A program made the translations under genes and the position numbers. This document shows positions 1-10,161 of a stretch of DNA of 64,000 bases, piece after piece (position 1 is the stretch's first letter; the number at the start of each line of letters is the position of its first letter). Source of the stretch: Chitinophaga pollutisoli (GTDB lineage Bacteria; Bacteroidota; Bacteroidia; Chitinophagales; Chitinophagaceae); contig NZ_CP149822.1 in assembly GCF_038396755.1 (NCBI RefSeq), positions 1,922,001 through 1,986,000 on the forward strand, in the 5' to 3' direction. Under the pieces are notes generated by a model. It was not told where the DNA came from. It did not search any database and worked only from the letters and a program-made list of their open reading frames with translations.

Positions 1-1
1 G

Positions 2-2434
2 AGAAAATCCGTAAAAATATTATGGGTAGTTTTCGGGTGCGGGGTGTCCTTATTCCTCATTCTGCTCCTGCTGATCAATCTCCGGCTGATCGGACACATG
101 CCCAGCATGGAGGAACTGGAAAACCCGCGAACGGCCCTCGCCTCCGAAGTGATCGCGGAAGATGGTACCATCATGGGTAAATATCTCCAGGTCGACCGTT
201 CCAATGTCGACTACAAGGATATTTCCCCTAACGTTTTCAACGCCCTCCTGGCCACGGAAGACCGGAATTTCTACAGTCACTCCGGCATCGACGCCAAAGC
301 CACGGCGGCCATACCTTTCTACCTGATGATCGGGAAGAAACGCGGCTCCTCCACCATCACCCAGCAGCTGGCGCTTAACCTGCAGCAAGACGGCGAAGGC
401 AAAACGCGTTCCCGCAACCTGGTGGTGCGCTCTTTCCAGAAGCTCTCGGAATGGGTAATCGCCATTAAGCTGGAAAGAAACCTCACTAAAAAGGAAATCA
501 TCACGTTATACCTGAACACTGTCGCGTTCGGCGATAACGTGTACGGCATTGAGAACGGCGCACGGACTTTCTTCAGTAAAGATCCGGCCCGCCTGTCCAT
601 CGAGGAAGCCGCCACACTGGTGGGCATGCTCAAAGGTTCCACCCAATATAATCCCCGCCGCAATCCCGTAGTAGCGCTCAACCGCCGCAACACGGTGATC
701 GCCAACATGGTAGACGAAGGTTATATCACAAGCGCCGAAGGCGAGGCCGCAAAGGCCCGTCCGATCGTGCTCCGCTATAACAAGCTCGACCACAACAAAG
801 GGCTGGCCCCTTACTTCCGGGAAGTATTGCGCGGCGAACTGAAAGCCTGGTGCAAGGAGCATAAAAAACCCGATGGCACCGAATACAACCTGTACCGCGA
901 CGGCCTGAAGATTTACACCACTATCAATCCCCGCATGCAACTGTATGCCGAAGAAGCAGTGGCGCATCACCTGAAAGACCTCCAGAAATCCTTTCAGCAG
1001 CAGTCCAACATCAAATCCGGCAAGATCTGGACAGGACCGATCGCTTCCAGGGACCTGCAAAACTTCATCAAAGACACCGACCGCTACCGCAGCATGAAGG
1101 AAGAAGGCGCCAGCGACGAAGACATCGAAAAGGCATTCAACACGCCCACGAAGATGAAAGCCTTTGGATGGCGCAGTTATACCAATACAGACCAGAACGA
1201 GATCGATACGACGATGACGCCGGTCGATTCGATCAAATACCACCGCGCCATTCTCCAGTCCGGCTTTATGGCCATGGATCCTGAAAGCGGCGAAATCAAG
1301 GCCTGGGTTGGCGGCCCGGATTTCCGTTATTTCAAGAACGACCACGTGTTCAAGACTACGCGGCAGGTTGGTTCCACCTTCAAGCCGTTCCTGTACCTGT
1401 TCGCCCTGATGAACGGATTCAACCCGAATACGATGCTCCCCAACGAGCCCGTTACCATTGGCAACTGGACGCTCTCCCGCAACTCCGAAGGCAGCGTGGG
1501 CGGCTCCATCAGCATGGCGGGCGCGCTGGCTAAATCGCTCAACCTGGTGAGCGCATACCTCATCAAGCAATTCGGCGCCAAGTCATTCGCCAATTTCGCG
1601 AACGACAAAATCGGCTTCAAGTCGACCAAGATCGAACCGTATCCCTCCATCGCACTGGGGGTTTCTACGATCTCGCTGTACGACATGCTCCGTGCCTATA
1701 CGATGTTCCCCGCCCGCGGGGTGATCACTACGCCCATCTACATTACCCGCATCGAAGACCGCTTCGGCAACATCCTCGAAACATATGTTCCCGAGAAGAA
1801 AGAAGTGATCAGCGAGATCGATGCCTACACCATGGTAAAAATGATGGAAGGCGTGACCGCAAGCGGCGGTACCGGTGCCCGATTGCGCTTCCGTTACAAC
1901 ATCCCCGGCGAAGTAGCGGGTAAAACCGGTACAACGAACGATAATACCGACGGTTGGTTCCTCGGCTACACCCCGCAGCTGCTGGCCGGCGCCTGGGTAG
2001 GTTGCGACAACAACTACCTCCGCTTCAACAGCACCTCGCTGGGCCAGGGCGCCAATACCGGCCTCCCCATCTTCGCGATGTTCCTGCAAAAAGTGTATGC
2101 CGACAAAACCCTCGGCATCGACCCGAATTCCAAATTCCCCATTCCGCCGAATATGCACAACGACCTGTATTTCAACTATGAAAACAACATACAGCCGGGC
2201 GCGGAAGCGGAAGATGTCGGCAACGGCGGGGCCAGCGATTATGAAAGCATCGACGTGGGCGCATACGGTGAACCTGTAGAACAGCCAAAAGAAACACCGA
2301 AAGACGCCCCGAAGGAACAAAAAGATCCAAAGGAAACTCCGAAGGAAAAAGCCCCAAAGCGCGACGAGCCTCAACAATCACCAGGCTCCCAACCCAAAGC
2401 CCTGATGCCAGCGAAACCGAAGAACAACAACTAA
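2..2434 (+). CDS. Penicillin-binding protein 1A (bifunctional peptidoglycan synthase), 5' partial
   Basis: Class A PBP that polymerises and crosslinks peptidoglycan from the outer face of the inner membrane. The frame is open to the first base, so the true start lies upstream. A membrane anchor (SLFLILLLLINLRL) lies at the visible N-terminus. The glycosyltransferase (GT51) domain follows, with EDRNFYSHSGID and GSSTITQQLALNLQ. The transpeptidase domain carries the SxxK motif in GSTFKPF, the KSLN motif and KTGTT. The C-terminal ~70 residues are a Pro/Lys/Glu-rich tail with repeated KETPK units, probably disordered. About 810 residues are visible, normal for the family. A rho-independent terminator follows directly. 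Family assignment is certain; the choice of symbol (mrcA/ponA type) is not. Confidence 0.95.
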   Translation, partial: RKSVKILWVVFGCGVSLFLILLLLINLRLIGHMPSMEELENPRTALASEVIAEDGTIMGKYLQVDRSNVDYKDISPNVFNALLATEDRNFYSHSGIDAKATAAIPFYLMIGKKRGSSTITQQLALNLQQDGEGKTRSRNLVVRSFQKLSEWVIAIKLERNLTKKEIITLYLNTVAFGDNVYGIENGARTFFSKDPARLSIEEAATLVGMLKGSTQYNPRRNPVVALNRRNTVIANMVDEGYITSAEGEAAKARPIVLRYNKLDHNKGLAPYFREVLRGELKAWCKEHKKPDGTEYNLYRDGLKIYTTINPRMQLYAEEAVAHHLKDLQKSFQQQSNIKSGKIWTGPIASRDLQNFIKDTDRYRSMKEEGASDEDIEKAFNTPTKMKAFGWRSYTNTDQNEIDTTMTPVDSIKYHRAILQSGFMAMDPESGEIKAWVGGPDFRYFKNDHVFKTTRQVGSTFKPFLYLFALMNGFNPNTMLPNEPVTIGNWTLSRNSEGSVGGSISMAGALAKSLNLVSAYLIKQFGAKSFANFANDKIGFKSTKIEPYPSIALGVSTISLYDMLRAYTMFPARGVITTPIYITRIEDRFGNILETYVPEKKEVISEIDAYTMVKMMEGVTASGGTGARLRFRYNIPGEVAGKTGTTNDNTDGWFLGYTPQLLAGAWVGCDNNYLRFNSTSLGQGANTGLPIFAMFLQKVYADKTLGIDPNSKFPIPPNMHNDLYFNYENNIQPGAEAEDVGNGGASDYESIDVGAYGEPVEQPKETPKDAPKEQKDPKETPKEKAPKRDEPQQSPGSQPKALMPAKPKNNN

Positions 2435-2443
2435 CATAACCAG

Positions 2444-2478
2444 AAAGAGCGTGTACGAAAAATGCACGCTCTTTTTTT
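2444..2478 (+). terminator. Rho-independent terminator of the PBP1A gene
   Basis: Ten-base-pair stem with core AGAGCGTG / CACGCTCT and an 11-base loop, followed by seven T on the + strand. It also overlaps the stop codon of the convergent Panacea gene. Confidence 0.85.
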
Positions 2479-3412
2479 ATGAGCAGATTCGGTGGTTCCG
2501 GTCGAGGTAACAGATGTGAAATACATTGCCTTTATAAAACCCATGAACTCTTCTCCGGTCATCTACCCTCAGTTCATAAAATGCCTGATCCGCATCCACT
2601 CCATAAATGTACCCGCCGGCTGGATACAAATCTCTCCGGATTTTGGTCTTGCCAAAACCAGCTTTGCCGCTCTTCCCACCGTTCATTTTCAGTTCCAGCC
2701 AGTTCGAGTGCACCAGCTTATCCAGAAATCGCCAGAAACGCCTCATTTCAGGCTTTCCCCATTGAGAAAAACACTCAAATCGGTGTTGCAAAAATGTAAT
2801 TGAGACGAACATCTTTATTTCATCTTCCGGATTCGCACCATTGGAAATTACCGCCTGGTAATTTTCTTGCTGCACGAAATGCTGTGGGTTAACCGCAAAG
2901 GATGAATCAATGCGTCGCCGTTCGCGGCTGCTTTCCATATTTAAGTTTGTATAATAAGCTTTCATGGATTCCTGCGTGATTTCCGCCAGGGAGTAATCCG
3001 GTATATTATTTCTCGCATTCCTTCTCGCTTTACGCCATGGCACCTCCCTGCATACCAACGTTTCGAGAAATCCAGCAGAATGTTCTCCATACCTGAACTG
3101 AATATCCTTCAGAAAATCCTCCAGTTCAATGGTAAATTTTGGACAATCATATTCACTGTTATACAATTCATCGAAAGGAATTCCATCCCGGAACTCGTCC
3201 TTAAACCGCTTATACACGGCAGGCACCGTAGGCCCATGTCCCCACGCCTCAATCCTGTCTTCAAACAGGGGCTTATCATACAGCGCAAGGTGCCACGCCT
3301 GCGCATAGTATATCAACTTTTGCAACTTCATCGGTGAAATTGTATCCCCTGCTTCGGTATTCAGATGCATGAGAAACCAACTGGCAATTTGATTGGCCGT
3401 ATACATAATCAT
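2477..3412 (-). CDS. Panacea-domain (DUF4065) protein with extra C-terminal domain
   Basis: The N-terminal ~150 residues match the Panacea (DUF4065, SocA-like) fold: YTANQIASWFLMHL, then SPMKLQKLIYYAQAWHLAL and EAWGHGPTVPAVYKRF. Panacea proteins are known as antitoxins that neutralise many unrelated toxins. This one is longer than usual (311 residues). A further ~110 residues end in YELRVDD...GFYKGNVFHICYLDRNH, a basic, beta-rich tail vaguely like RelE-type toxins; that resemblance is weak. Start: a TTG at 3415 is possible, but ATG at 3412 forms a TGATG junction with the stop of the upstream gene, which indicates translational coupling. Inferred role: antitoxin, or self-contained antitoxin-toxin fusion, of a two-gene module. 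Confidence 0.85.
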   Translation of the reverse strand: MIMYTANQIASWFLMHLNTEAGDTISPMKLQKLIYYAQAWHLALYDKPLFEDRIEAWGHGPTVPAVYKRFKDEFRDGIPFDELYNSEYDCPKFTIELEDFLKDIQFRYGEHSAGFLETLVCREVPWRKARRNARNNIPDYSLAEITQESMKAYYTNLNMESSRERRRIDSSFAVNPQHFVQQENYQAVISNGANPEDEIKMFVSITFLQHRFECFSQWGKPEMRRFWRFLDKLVHSNWLELKMNGGKSGKAGFGKTKIRRDLYPAGGYIYGVDADQAFYELRVDDRRRVHGFYKGNVFHICYLDRNHRICS

Positions 3413-3816
3413 CAATTTAAAATGTTGTGCATTTCACGCCGACCCTGCATATGGCCCCGCGTCAGTTCCAAAACGACTTCCTGCAGCCCCGCCAGGGCCG
3501 CTTCCATCTCTAGCAATTCCACTTTACCATCCAACAACGACGCCTGCCTGATTTCCATCACCACATTCCGCGTCAGCCGGATGCAGGGAATCAAAGCCAT
3601 CACCGTGTCGCGGGCTAAAGCATAAGTGAACCTGGGAATATGTTGCCCGATTTCACCGGTCAACATTTCTATCAAGGCCGTCAGTTCCCGCAAATCATCG
3701 CGCACGCGCAAAATCAAATCCAGATGCTCGTCAGAACCCAAAGTCATCCGGCTGTTCATAAACAGATAAGTGCCCAGTATCCGGTGGAATTTCTCCCAAT
3801 CAATGGTCGTTAACAT
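3412..3816 (-). CDS. Unknown 134-residue protein coupled to the Panacea gene
   Basis: Mostly helical, without signal peptide or membrane segment. It starts MLTTIDWEKFHRILGTYLFM and I do not recognise the family. The stop codon overlaps the ATG of the Panacea gene by one base (TGATG), so the two are one transcript with this gene first. In known Panacea modules the neighbouring unknown gene is often the toxin, so it is a toxin candidate by position only. A -7-like element TACATTTG lies 37 bases upstream. Confidence 0.7.
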   Translation of the reverse strand: MLTTIDWEKFHRILGTYLFMNSRMTLGSDEHLDLILRVRDDLRELTALIEMLTGEIGQHIPRFTYALARDTVMALIPCIRLTRNVVMEIRQASLLDGKVELLEMEAALAGLQEVVLELTRGHMQGRREMHNILN

Positions 3817-3852
3817 AACAATCGTATTTTTTTAATGAGGTGGTTGAGTTGT

Positions 3853-3860
3853 CAAATGTA
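3853..3860 (-). promoter_or_regulatory. -7 element of the Panacea operon promoter
   Basis: TACATTTG on the minus strand matches the Bacteroidota -7 consensus TAnnTTTG and lies 37 bases before the ATG of the 134-residue gene. No convincing -33 TTTG was found at 19 bases. Confidence 0.5.
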
Positions 3861-3962
3861 ATGAGCGAAATGATCCGGCGTTGGGAAAAACGGCGAGAAT
3901 ATCTCCGGATTGCGGAGAGTTTCTCCATAAATCGAAGAAATCAGCCTTTTTAATTTGATAAA

Positions 3963-3998
3963 AATAAAAAAGCGCGTGCCTTGAACAGCGCGCGCTTT
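3963..3998 (-). terminator. Terminator of the M28 peptidase gene
   Basis: Stem AAAGCGCG / CGCGCTTT; on the minus strand it is followed by a T-rich run. It lies just downstream of the peptidase stop codon. Confidence 0.75.
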
Positions 3999-4017
3999 AC
4001 AATTCCTTTGGATACAT

Positions 4018-4941
4018 TTAATCCTGGCTCACATACGTCAACCGTTCAAATTTCATGGCATTATCAATCAACTGGATCGCGATCTTCAGGATTCCCGCTT
4101 CCGCCGTTGCATCCACCTTCGGCGCGTCGTCCGTAGGCTTGTGATAATCATCGTGCCCACCCGTATGCAAAAACAACACCGGAACCCCCGCGATGAAAAA
4201 ACTATGATGATCGCTGCCGCCCTTTCCGGAACCGTCGGTGAAGAACTTTATACCTCCATCCTGCACGCCCTTGAAAATCTCCGGCCACTCCTTCGCCGTG
4301 CCATAACCGCCGATCCCCACGCCACGCTTTGCATCATACCTTCCGATCATATCCATGTTCAACATGAAATGCGCCTTGCCCAGCGAATCCAGCGGGTAAC
4401 GGGTGTAATACTTCGAACCATGCAGCCCCAGCTCTTCTCCACCAAAAGCGATGAACAGGAAATTGAATGGCTCCTTAACCCCGTTGCCCTGGTAATGCCG
4501 CGCCAGCTCCAGCAACCCGGCCACACCGGATGCATTGTCGTCCGCCCCGTTATGAATCTCGTTCGGATAGCGCCCGTTAAACAATTCCCCATGCCCCAGA
4601 TGATCGTAATGCGCGCCGATAATCACGGTGCGGGAAGCGCCGTTGTCGATATAGCCCAGCACGTTTTTGCTGCGCAGGTTGTAATGATTCCCGCGGGCAA
4701 ACACGAAATGCTGGTAATATTGTCCAGCGACGGCGGGCTTCAGCCCGATCGACTTAAACTCCTTTTCTACATATTTCGCGGCCTTCTCTCCTCCTTTCGT
4801 TTCCGTACCCCGGCCCTTCAGCTTGTCGGACGCGAGGTAATTCACCGTGGCGCTGATCCTTTCAGGGGATGGCGCCGTTTCCTGTGCCATGGCTGCGCCT
4901 GCTGCGGCCAGCCAGATCGTCAATATTGCAATCTGCTTCAT
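4018..4941 (-). CDS. M28 family zinc metallopeptidase, exported
   Basis: Aminopeptidase-type M28 enzyme expected in the periplasm or cell exterior. The signal peptide MKQIAILTIWLAAAGAAMAQ ends at an AQ cleavage site. Metal ligands are visible in order: GAHYDHLGHG (His), HNGADDNASG (bridging Asp), GGEELG (catalytic Glu, Glu ligand), MLNMDMIG (Asp) and HTGGHDDYHKPTD (His). Length of 307 residues is normal for single-domain M28 proteins. The frame could start nine codons earlier, but that stretch lies inside the yidC terminator, so ATG at 4941 is chosen. Substrate unknown. Confidence 0.92.
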   Translation of the reverse strand: MKQIAILTIWLAAAGAAMAQETAPSPERISATVNYLASDKLKGRGTETKGGEKAAKYVEKEFKSIGLKPAVAGQYYQHFVFARGNHYNLRSKNVLGYIDNGASRTVIIGAHYDHLGHGELFNGRYPNEIHNGADDNASGVAGLLELARHYQGNGVKEPFNFLFIAFGGEELGLHGSKYYTRYPLDSLGKAHFMLNMDMIGRYDAKRGVGIGGYGTAKEWPEIFKGVQDGGIKFFTDGSGKGGSDHHSFFIAGVPVLFLHTGGHDDYHKPTDDAPKVDATAEAGILKIAIQLIDNAMKFERLTYVSQD

Positions 4942-4953
4942 ATGGGTAAAAGT

Positions 4954-4982
4954 AAAAAAAGGCCCCATTTGAGTGGAGCCTT
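4954..4982 (-). terminator. Terminator of yidC
   Basis: On the minus strand AAGGCTCC pairs with GGGGCCTT around an 8-base loop, followed by T7. It sits 20 bases after the yidC stop. Confidence 0.75.
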
Positions 4983-5001
4983 TTTGTGTTATGCGGTTAC
5001 A

Positions 5002-6840
5002 TTATTTCTTCCGTGTTTTCTGTATGTCTGCCTGGCGTTTCTGCATCTCTTCCAGTCTTTCCGCCCATTTGGACTTGCTCTGGGGTTTCGATTTGTTCGC
5101 CTGGATCTGCGCGTGAATCTTGTCGTGGTTGATGATGAACGTCTGGATCACCCACTGCAACAGGATCGAGATCACGTTAGACAGGAAGTAGTAGTACGTG
5201 AGCGCCGCCGCCATGCTATTGAAGATACCCAGCAGCATGATGGGGAACACGTAAGGCATGTACTTCATCACCGGGTTGCTCTGGTCGGCCATGCCCCTGT
5301 TGTAGAACGCGAGGATCAAGCTGGTGATCGTCATCAGGATGGTGAACAGCGAGATGTGGTCGCCGTACAGCGGGATGGTGAATCCGAAGTTATAGACAGA
5401 ATCGTAGGTGCTGAGGTCCTTCGCCCACAGGAAGCTTTCCTGGCGCAGCTCGATGGAGCTGGGGAAGAACGAGTACATCGCTACGAGGATCGGCAATTGC
5501 AACAGTGCGGGCAAACAGCCGCCGAGCGGGTTCACGCCTGCGCTGCGGAAGAGTTTCATCTGCTCCATACCGAAAGCCTGCTGGTCGTCTTTATATTTGG
5601 CGCGCAGCTCGTCCAGTTCGGGTTTCAGCACTTTCATCTTGGCGGACGACACATAGCTCTGGTACGTGAACGGCGCGATGATGAGGCGGATGAAAATGGT
5701 GAGCAGAAGGATGATCAGGCCGTAGTTGGAGGTAAGGCCGCCCAGGAAATCGAACACGGGGATGATGATCCAGATGTTCACATACTTCACGAAGGCGAAG
5801 ATACCGGTGCCGAGGGGGATGATCTTCTGCAGCTCCATGTCCATCGCCTTGAGGGTCTTGTACTTATTGGGGCCGTAGTACACTTCGATGGGGAAGCTGT
5901 AGCTGGCGGCGCCGTTGTACGGGATGAACAGGGTTGTCATCTGCTGGCCCACGATGTTGGCGCTTTCGGGCACCTTGGTGTGAATGTCGGCGGATGCGAA
6001 ATTATCTTTCCTGGCGATGAGGGTCGTGTTGAAGAACTGCTGCTTGAAGCTGATCCATTGCAGTTTACGGTCGAGTTTTTTCTCGCTGCTGTTGGAAAGC
6101 GTGAAGTAGTCGTGGTCCTTCTCCGAGTCGCGCCAGTGGATCTGGTTGTTCAGGCGTTCCTGCTGCATGTCGTGCTCCTGCAGGTCCGACTGGCTGTTCC
6201 ACTGATATTCTACATTTTTTGCGCCCAGCACGCCTTGCATACCTACCAGGTTAATGGTGTAGTCTACCAGGTAGCTGTCGTTTTTCAGCATGTAGGTGTA
6301 TTCGATGTATTGCGCCGGGTTGGAAGTGGGGAGGCGGTAGCTGATGGACTGGCTGCCATCGGGGTGCTTTTCCACATTGCCGGGGGTAAAGAATACGTCT
6401 GCGGTATTGAGTGACTGGTTGTTGGGCAAGGGAACCTTGATGCCCTGGCGGTTGTAGGAACCTTGCTGGAGCATGAGGGGTTCGCCGGCGGAGGATTTGA
6501 AATCCAGCAGCTGGATGGCTTTGGGTTGGCCGCCTTTATTGGTAAAGGTGATTTTCACCTGTTTGTTTTCCAGCACTGCGGTGGCTTCGGCACCGGTGGC
6601 TGCTGCGGTAAAGGGACCATATTCGTTGGTGAGGCGCAGGGAATCCTGACCGGCGGGCGCTGAACTATCGCCGATGGCAACGGTTTTCGCTTGTTGCTCT
6701 TTGGGTTTGTTCAGGTTGGCGATGGAATCCTGGCGGGCCTTTTCGATTCTTGCGTCCTGCGCGCTCTTCTGGTTCCACCAGATATACCCTACGAGGAGGG
6801 CGCCCAGTAACACAAAACCAATGACCGAATTTCTATCCAT
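5002..6840 (-). CDS. yidC: Membrane protein insertase YidC
   Basis: Inserts and folds inner-membrane proteins with or without SecYEG. MDRNSVIGFVLLGALLVGYIWW is the N-terminal membrane anchor. A large periplasmic beta domain (about residues 60-350) follows, then the conserved 60KD_IMP core with membrane helices from about residue 355 to 570 (LTSNYGLIILLLTIFIRLIIAP, QAFGMEQMKLFRSAGVNPLGGCLP). The C-terminal tail is Lys-rich (SKPQSKSKWAERLEEMQKRQ), typical of ribosome-contacting tails. Length 612 fits Bacteroidota YidC. It lies 119 bases downstream of pyrG with a long perfect hairpin between. Confidence 0.97.
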   Translation of the reverse strand: MDRNSVIGFVLLGALLVGYIWWNQKSAQDARIEKARQDSIANLNKPKEQQAKTVAIGDSSAPAGQDSLRLTNEYGPFTAAATGAEATAVLENKQVKITFTNKGGQPKAIQLLDFKSSAGEPLMLQQGSYNRQGIKVPLPNNQSLNTADVFFTPGNVEKHPDGSQSISYRLPTSNPAQYIEYTYMLKNDSYLVDYTINLVGMQGVLGAKNVEYQWNSQSDLQEHDMQQERLNNQIHWRDSEKDHDYFTLSNSSEKKLDRKLQWISFKQQFFNTTLIARKDNFASADIHTKVPESANIVGQQMTTLFIPYNGAASYSFPIEVYYGPNKYKTLKAMDMELQKIIPLGTGIFAFVKYVNIWIIIPVFDFLGGLTSNYGLIILLLTIFIRLIIAPFTYQSYVSSAKMKVLKPELDELRAKYKDDQQAFGMEQMKLFRSAGVNPLGGCLPALLQLPILVAMYSFFPSSIELRQESFLWAKDLSTYDSVYNFGFTIPLYGDHISLFTILMTITSLILAFYNRGMADQSNPVMKYMPYVFPIMLLGIFNSMAAALTYYYFLSNVISILLQWVIQTFIINHDKIHAQIQANKSKPQSKSKWAERLEEMQKRQADIQKTRKK

Positions 6841-6895
6841 GTCGAAAATTAAAATTTAAGGAGCAAAGGTAATATAAAGGCGGGTATGATGCATG

Positions 6896-6938
6896 ATTTC
6901 TGTTAGCGGAAATGTTAAAGTCATCCGCTAACAGAAAT
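6896..6938 (-). other. Perfect 15-bp inverted repeat between pyrG and yidC
   Basis: ATTTCTGTTAGCGGA at 6896-6910 is an exact reverse complement of 6924-6938, with a 13-base loop. No T-run follows on the minus strand, so it is an imperfect terminator of pyrG or an RNA processing/partial-termination element in a pyrG-yidC transcript. Confidence 0.6.
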
Positions 6939-6959
6939 CCATATTACATCAAGATTTTA

Positions 6960-8711
<1,752 letters not shown>

Positions 8712-8716
8712 TCATG

Positions 8717-8747
8717 CAAAGTTACACAAATTTGTTCCCCTCCCAAA
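8717..8747 (-). promoter_or_regulatory. Bacteroidota-type promoter of pyrG
   Basis: Minus strand TTTG (8747-8744), 19-base spacer, TAACTTTG (8724-8717): an exact fit to TTTG-N19-TAnnTTTG. It leaves a leader of about 95 bases before the pyrG ATG, room for the UTP/CTP-dependent control known for other pyrG genes; no such structure was identified here. Confidence 0.8.
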
Positions 8748-8878
8748 CCGAATTTTCCCACCGCCCTCCAAAACCCCTCTCAAACCAGCCACCACAGCAT
8801 GTTTCAAAAATTTCCCGGCGGAAGATCGCTTCAAACTCCCTTCCATCGCAAGCCCCGGGAATTGTCATTGCATTCCCG

Positions 8879-8886
8879 TAATTTTG
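8879..8886 (+). promoter_or_regulatory. -7 element of the thioesterase promoter
   Basis: TAATTTTG 20 bases before the ATG at 8907. It lies inside the upstream extension of the open frame and so supports the downstream start. No well-spaced -33 element. Confidence 0.55.
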
Positions 8887-8906
8887 CCCCCGAAATTCGT
8901 TCCATT

Positions 8907-9428
8907 ATGACCTTGATGCCTAAAAAGGCCCATGAATCGCTCATTCAGATGACCGAGCTGGTGCTCCCTAACGATACCAATACTTTCGGCAACCTGATGG
9001 GTGGCCGCCTGATGTATTGGATGGATATTGCCGCCGCCCTGGCCTGTATGAAACATTGCGCCGCCCCGGTAGTTACCGCTTCCGTCGACAACATTTCCTT
9101 CGAAAACCCTATCAAACTGGGCAATGTGGTGCATATCGAAGCCATCGTAACCCGCGCTTTCACCACGTCCATCGAAGTGCATATGAAAGTTTGGGGCGAA
9201 GACCCGGTTTTACAATACCGTTACAAATCCAACGAAGCCTTTATGACTTTCGTTGCCCTGGACCCCAACGGCAAATCGCGCCCCGTTCCCCAGGTGATCG
9301 CCGAATCGGAAGACGAGAAAAAACTCTACGACGGCGCCCTACGCCGCCGCCAGCTCCGCCTCATCCTCGGCGGTAAAATGAAACCGGCCGACGCCAACGA
9401 GCTTAAAGCCCTTTTCTACGAACAATAA
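8907..9428 (+). CDS. Hotdog-fold acyl-CoA thioesterase (YciA/ACOT type)
   Basis: Hydrolyses acyl-CoA to free acid and CoA in the cytoplasm. The hotdog signature NTFGNLMGGRLMYWMDIAAA carries the catalytic Asn/Gly/Asp region; VTASVDNISFENPIKLGNVV follows. 173 residues is a normal single-hotdog length. The frame extends 36 codons further up, but that region holds the -7 element and is not conserved in character, so ATG 8907 is chosen. Substrate range cannot be read from sequence. Confidence 0.92.
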   Translation: MTLMPKKAHESLIQMTELVLPNDTNTFGNLMGGRLMYWMDIAAALACMKHCAAPVVTASVDNISFENPIKLGNVVHIEAIVTRAFTTSIEVHMKVWGEDPVLQYRYKSNEAFMTFVALDPNGKSRPVPQVIAESEDEKKLYDGALRRRQLRLILGGKMKPADANELKALFYEQ

Positions 9429-9451
9429 ACCACCGTTTATTCAAAATACCG

Positions 9452-9486
9452 ATCCCGCCGGCGGCTCACGCTTCCGGCGGGATTTT
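9452..9486 (+). terminator. Terminator of the thioesterase gene
   Basis: ATCCCGCCGG pairs with CCGGCGGGAT, followed by a short T-rich run. Confidence 0.75.
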
Positions 9487-9501
9487 CGTTTCCCCCAACA
9501 C

Positions 9502-9537
9502 AAAACGCGCACCCCGGAGGATGCGCGCCCATTTTTT
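9502..9537. terminator. Bidirectional terminator downstream of the siroheme operon
   Basis: CGCGCA / TGCGCG stem with T6 on the + strand and T4 on the minus strand. It ends the sir-cobA-sirC transcript on the minus side. Confidence 0.6.
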
Positions 9538-9562
9538 CTGAGATATCTGTATATATGAAACT

Positions 9563-10144
9563 TCAGTCTTTCTTCACCAACACGCTTGTCAACTCGTTCA
9601 ATTTCCTCACTTTTTCGGAGAAATCCCCTTTCAGCCGGTCGCGGATGGCGTGCAAATGCTGTAAAATGGATTCGAGGCCCTCGGGAATCGATTCATTCAG
9701 CACTTCCTTCAACCTTTTGGCGATGGTCGGCGACTTGCCGTTGGTGCTGATGGCGATCTTCAGATTCCCCTTCTGCACTACCGAACTCAGGTAAAAATCG
9801 CACAATGCGGGTGTATCCGCTACATTGATCAGCACTTTCGCCGCTTTGGATTTTTCCCAGATACAGTAGTTGAGGTCCCTGTCTGCCGTGGCGGCAATCA
9901 CCAGGTCTTTCCCGAAAATGTCCCCGCAGGAAAACGGCTTTTCCACCAACGTTACGTTGGGAAAGCCTTCCACGATGCCCGCCATTTCGGGGGCAAACCA
10001 GGTGGCAACCACGGTTACGCGGGCGGCAGGACAATTATTCAGGATCGCCCCCACTTTTTCGCAACCCACGTTCCCCCCGCCCACTACCAGCACTTGCAGC
10101 TGGTCGAGTTTCAGGAAGATGGGAAAAAGATGGTTCTGTTCCAT
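9563..10144 (-). CDS. Precorrin-2 dehydrogenase / sirohydrochlorin ferrochelatase-type protein
   Basis: Performs the NAD-dependent oxidation of precorrin-2, and probably Fe insertion, to give siroheme; like the N-terminal half of CysG, SirC or Met8p. The Rossmann motif LVVGGGNVGCEKVGAIL is near residue 20, followed by VIAATADRDLNYCIWEKSKA and KIAISTNGKSPTIAKRLKE. 193 residues matches stand-alone enzymes. It starts 17 bases after the cobA stop in one operon with sulfite reductase, which uses siroheme. Confidence 0.92.
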   Translation of the reverse strand: MEQNHLFPIFLKLDQLQVLVVGGGNVGCEKVGAILNNCPAARVTVVATWFAPEMAGIVEGFPNVTLVEKPFSCGDIFGKDLVIAATADRDLNYCIWEKSKAAKVLINVADTPALCDFYLSSVVQKGNLKIAISTNGKSPTIAKRLKEVLNESIPEGLESILQHLHAIRDRLKGDFSEKVRKLNELTSVLVKKD

Positions 10145-10161
10145 GGTGACAAGATAAAGAA

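Noticed and set aside
4141..6414. 757-codon + strand open frame across yidC and the peptidase
   Set aside because: Antisense shadow of two well-identified genes; its translation is low in complexity and has no family character.
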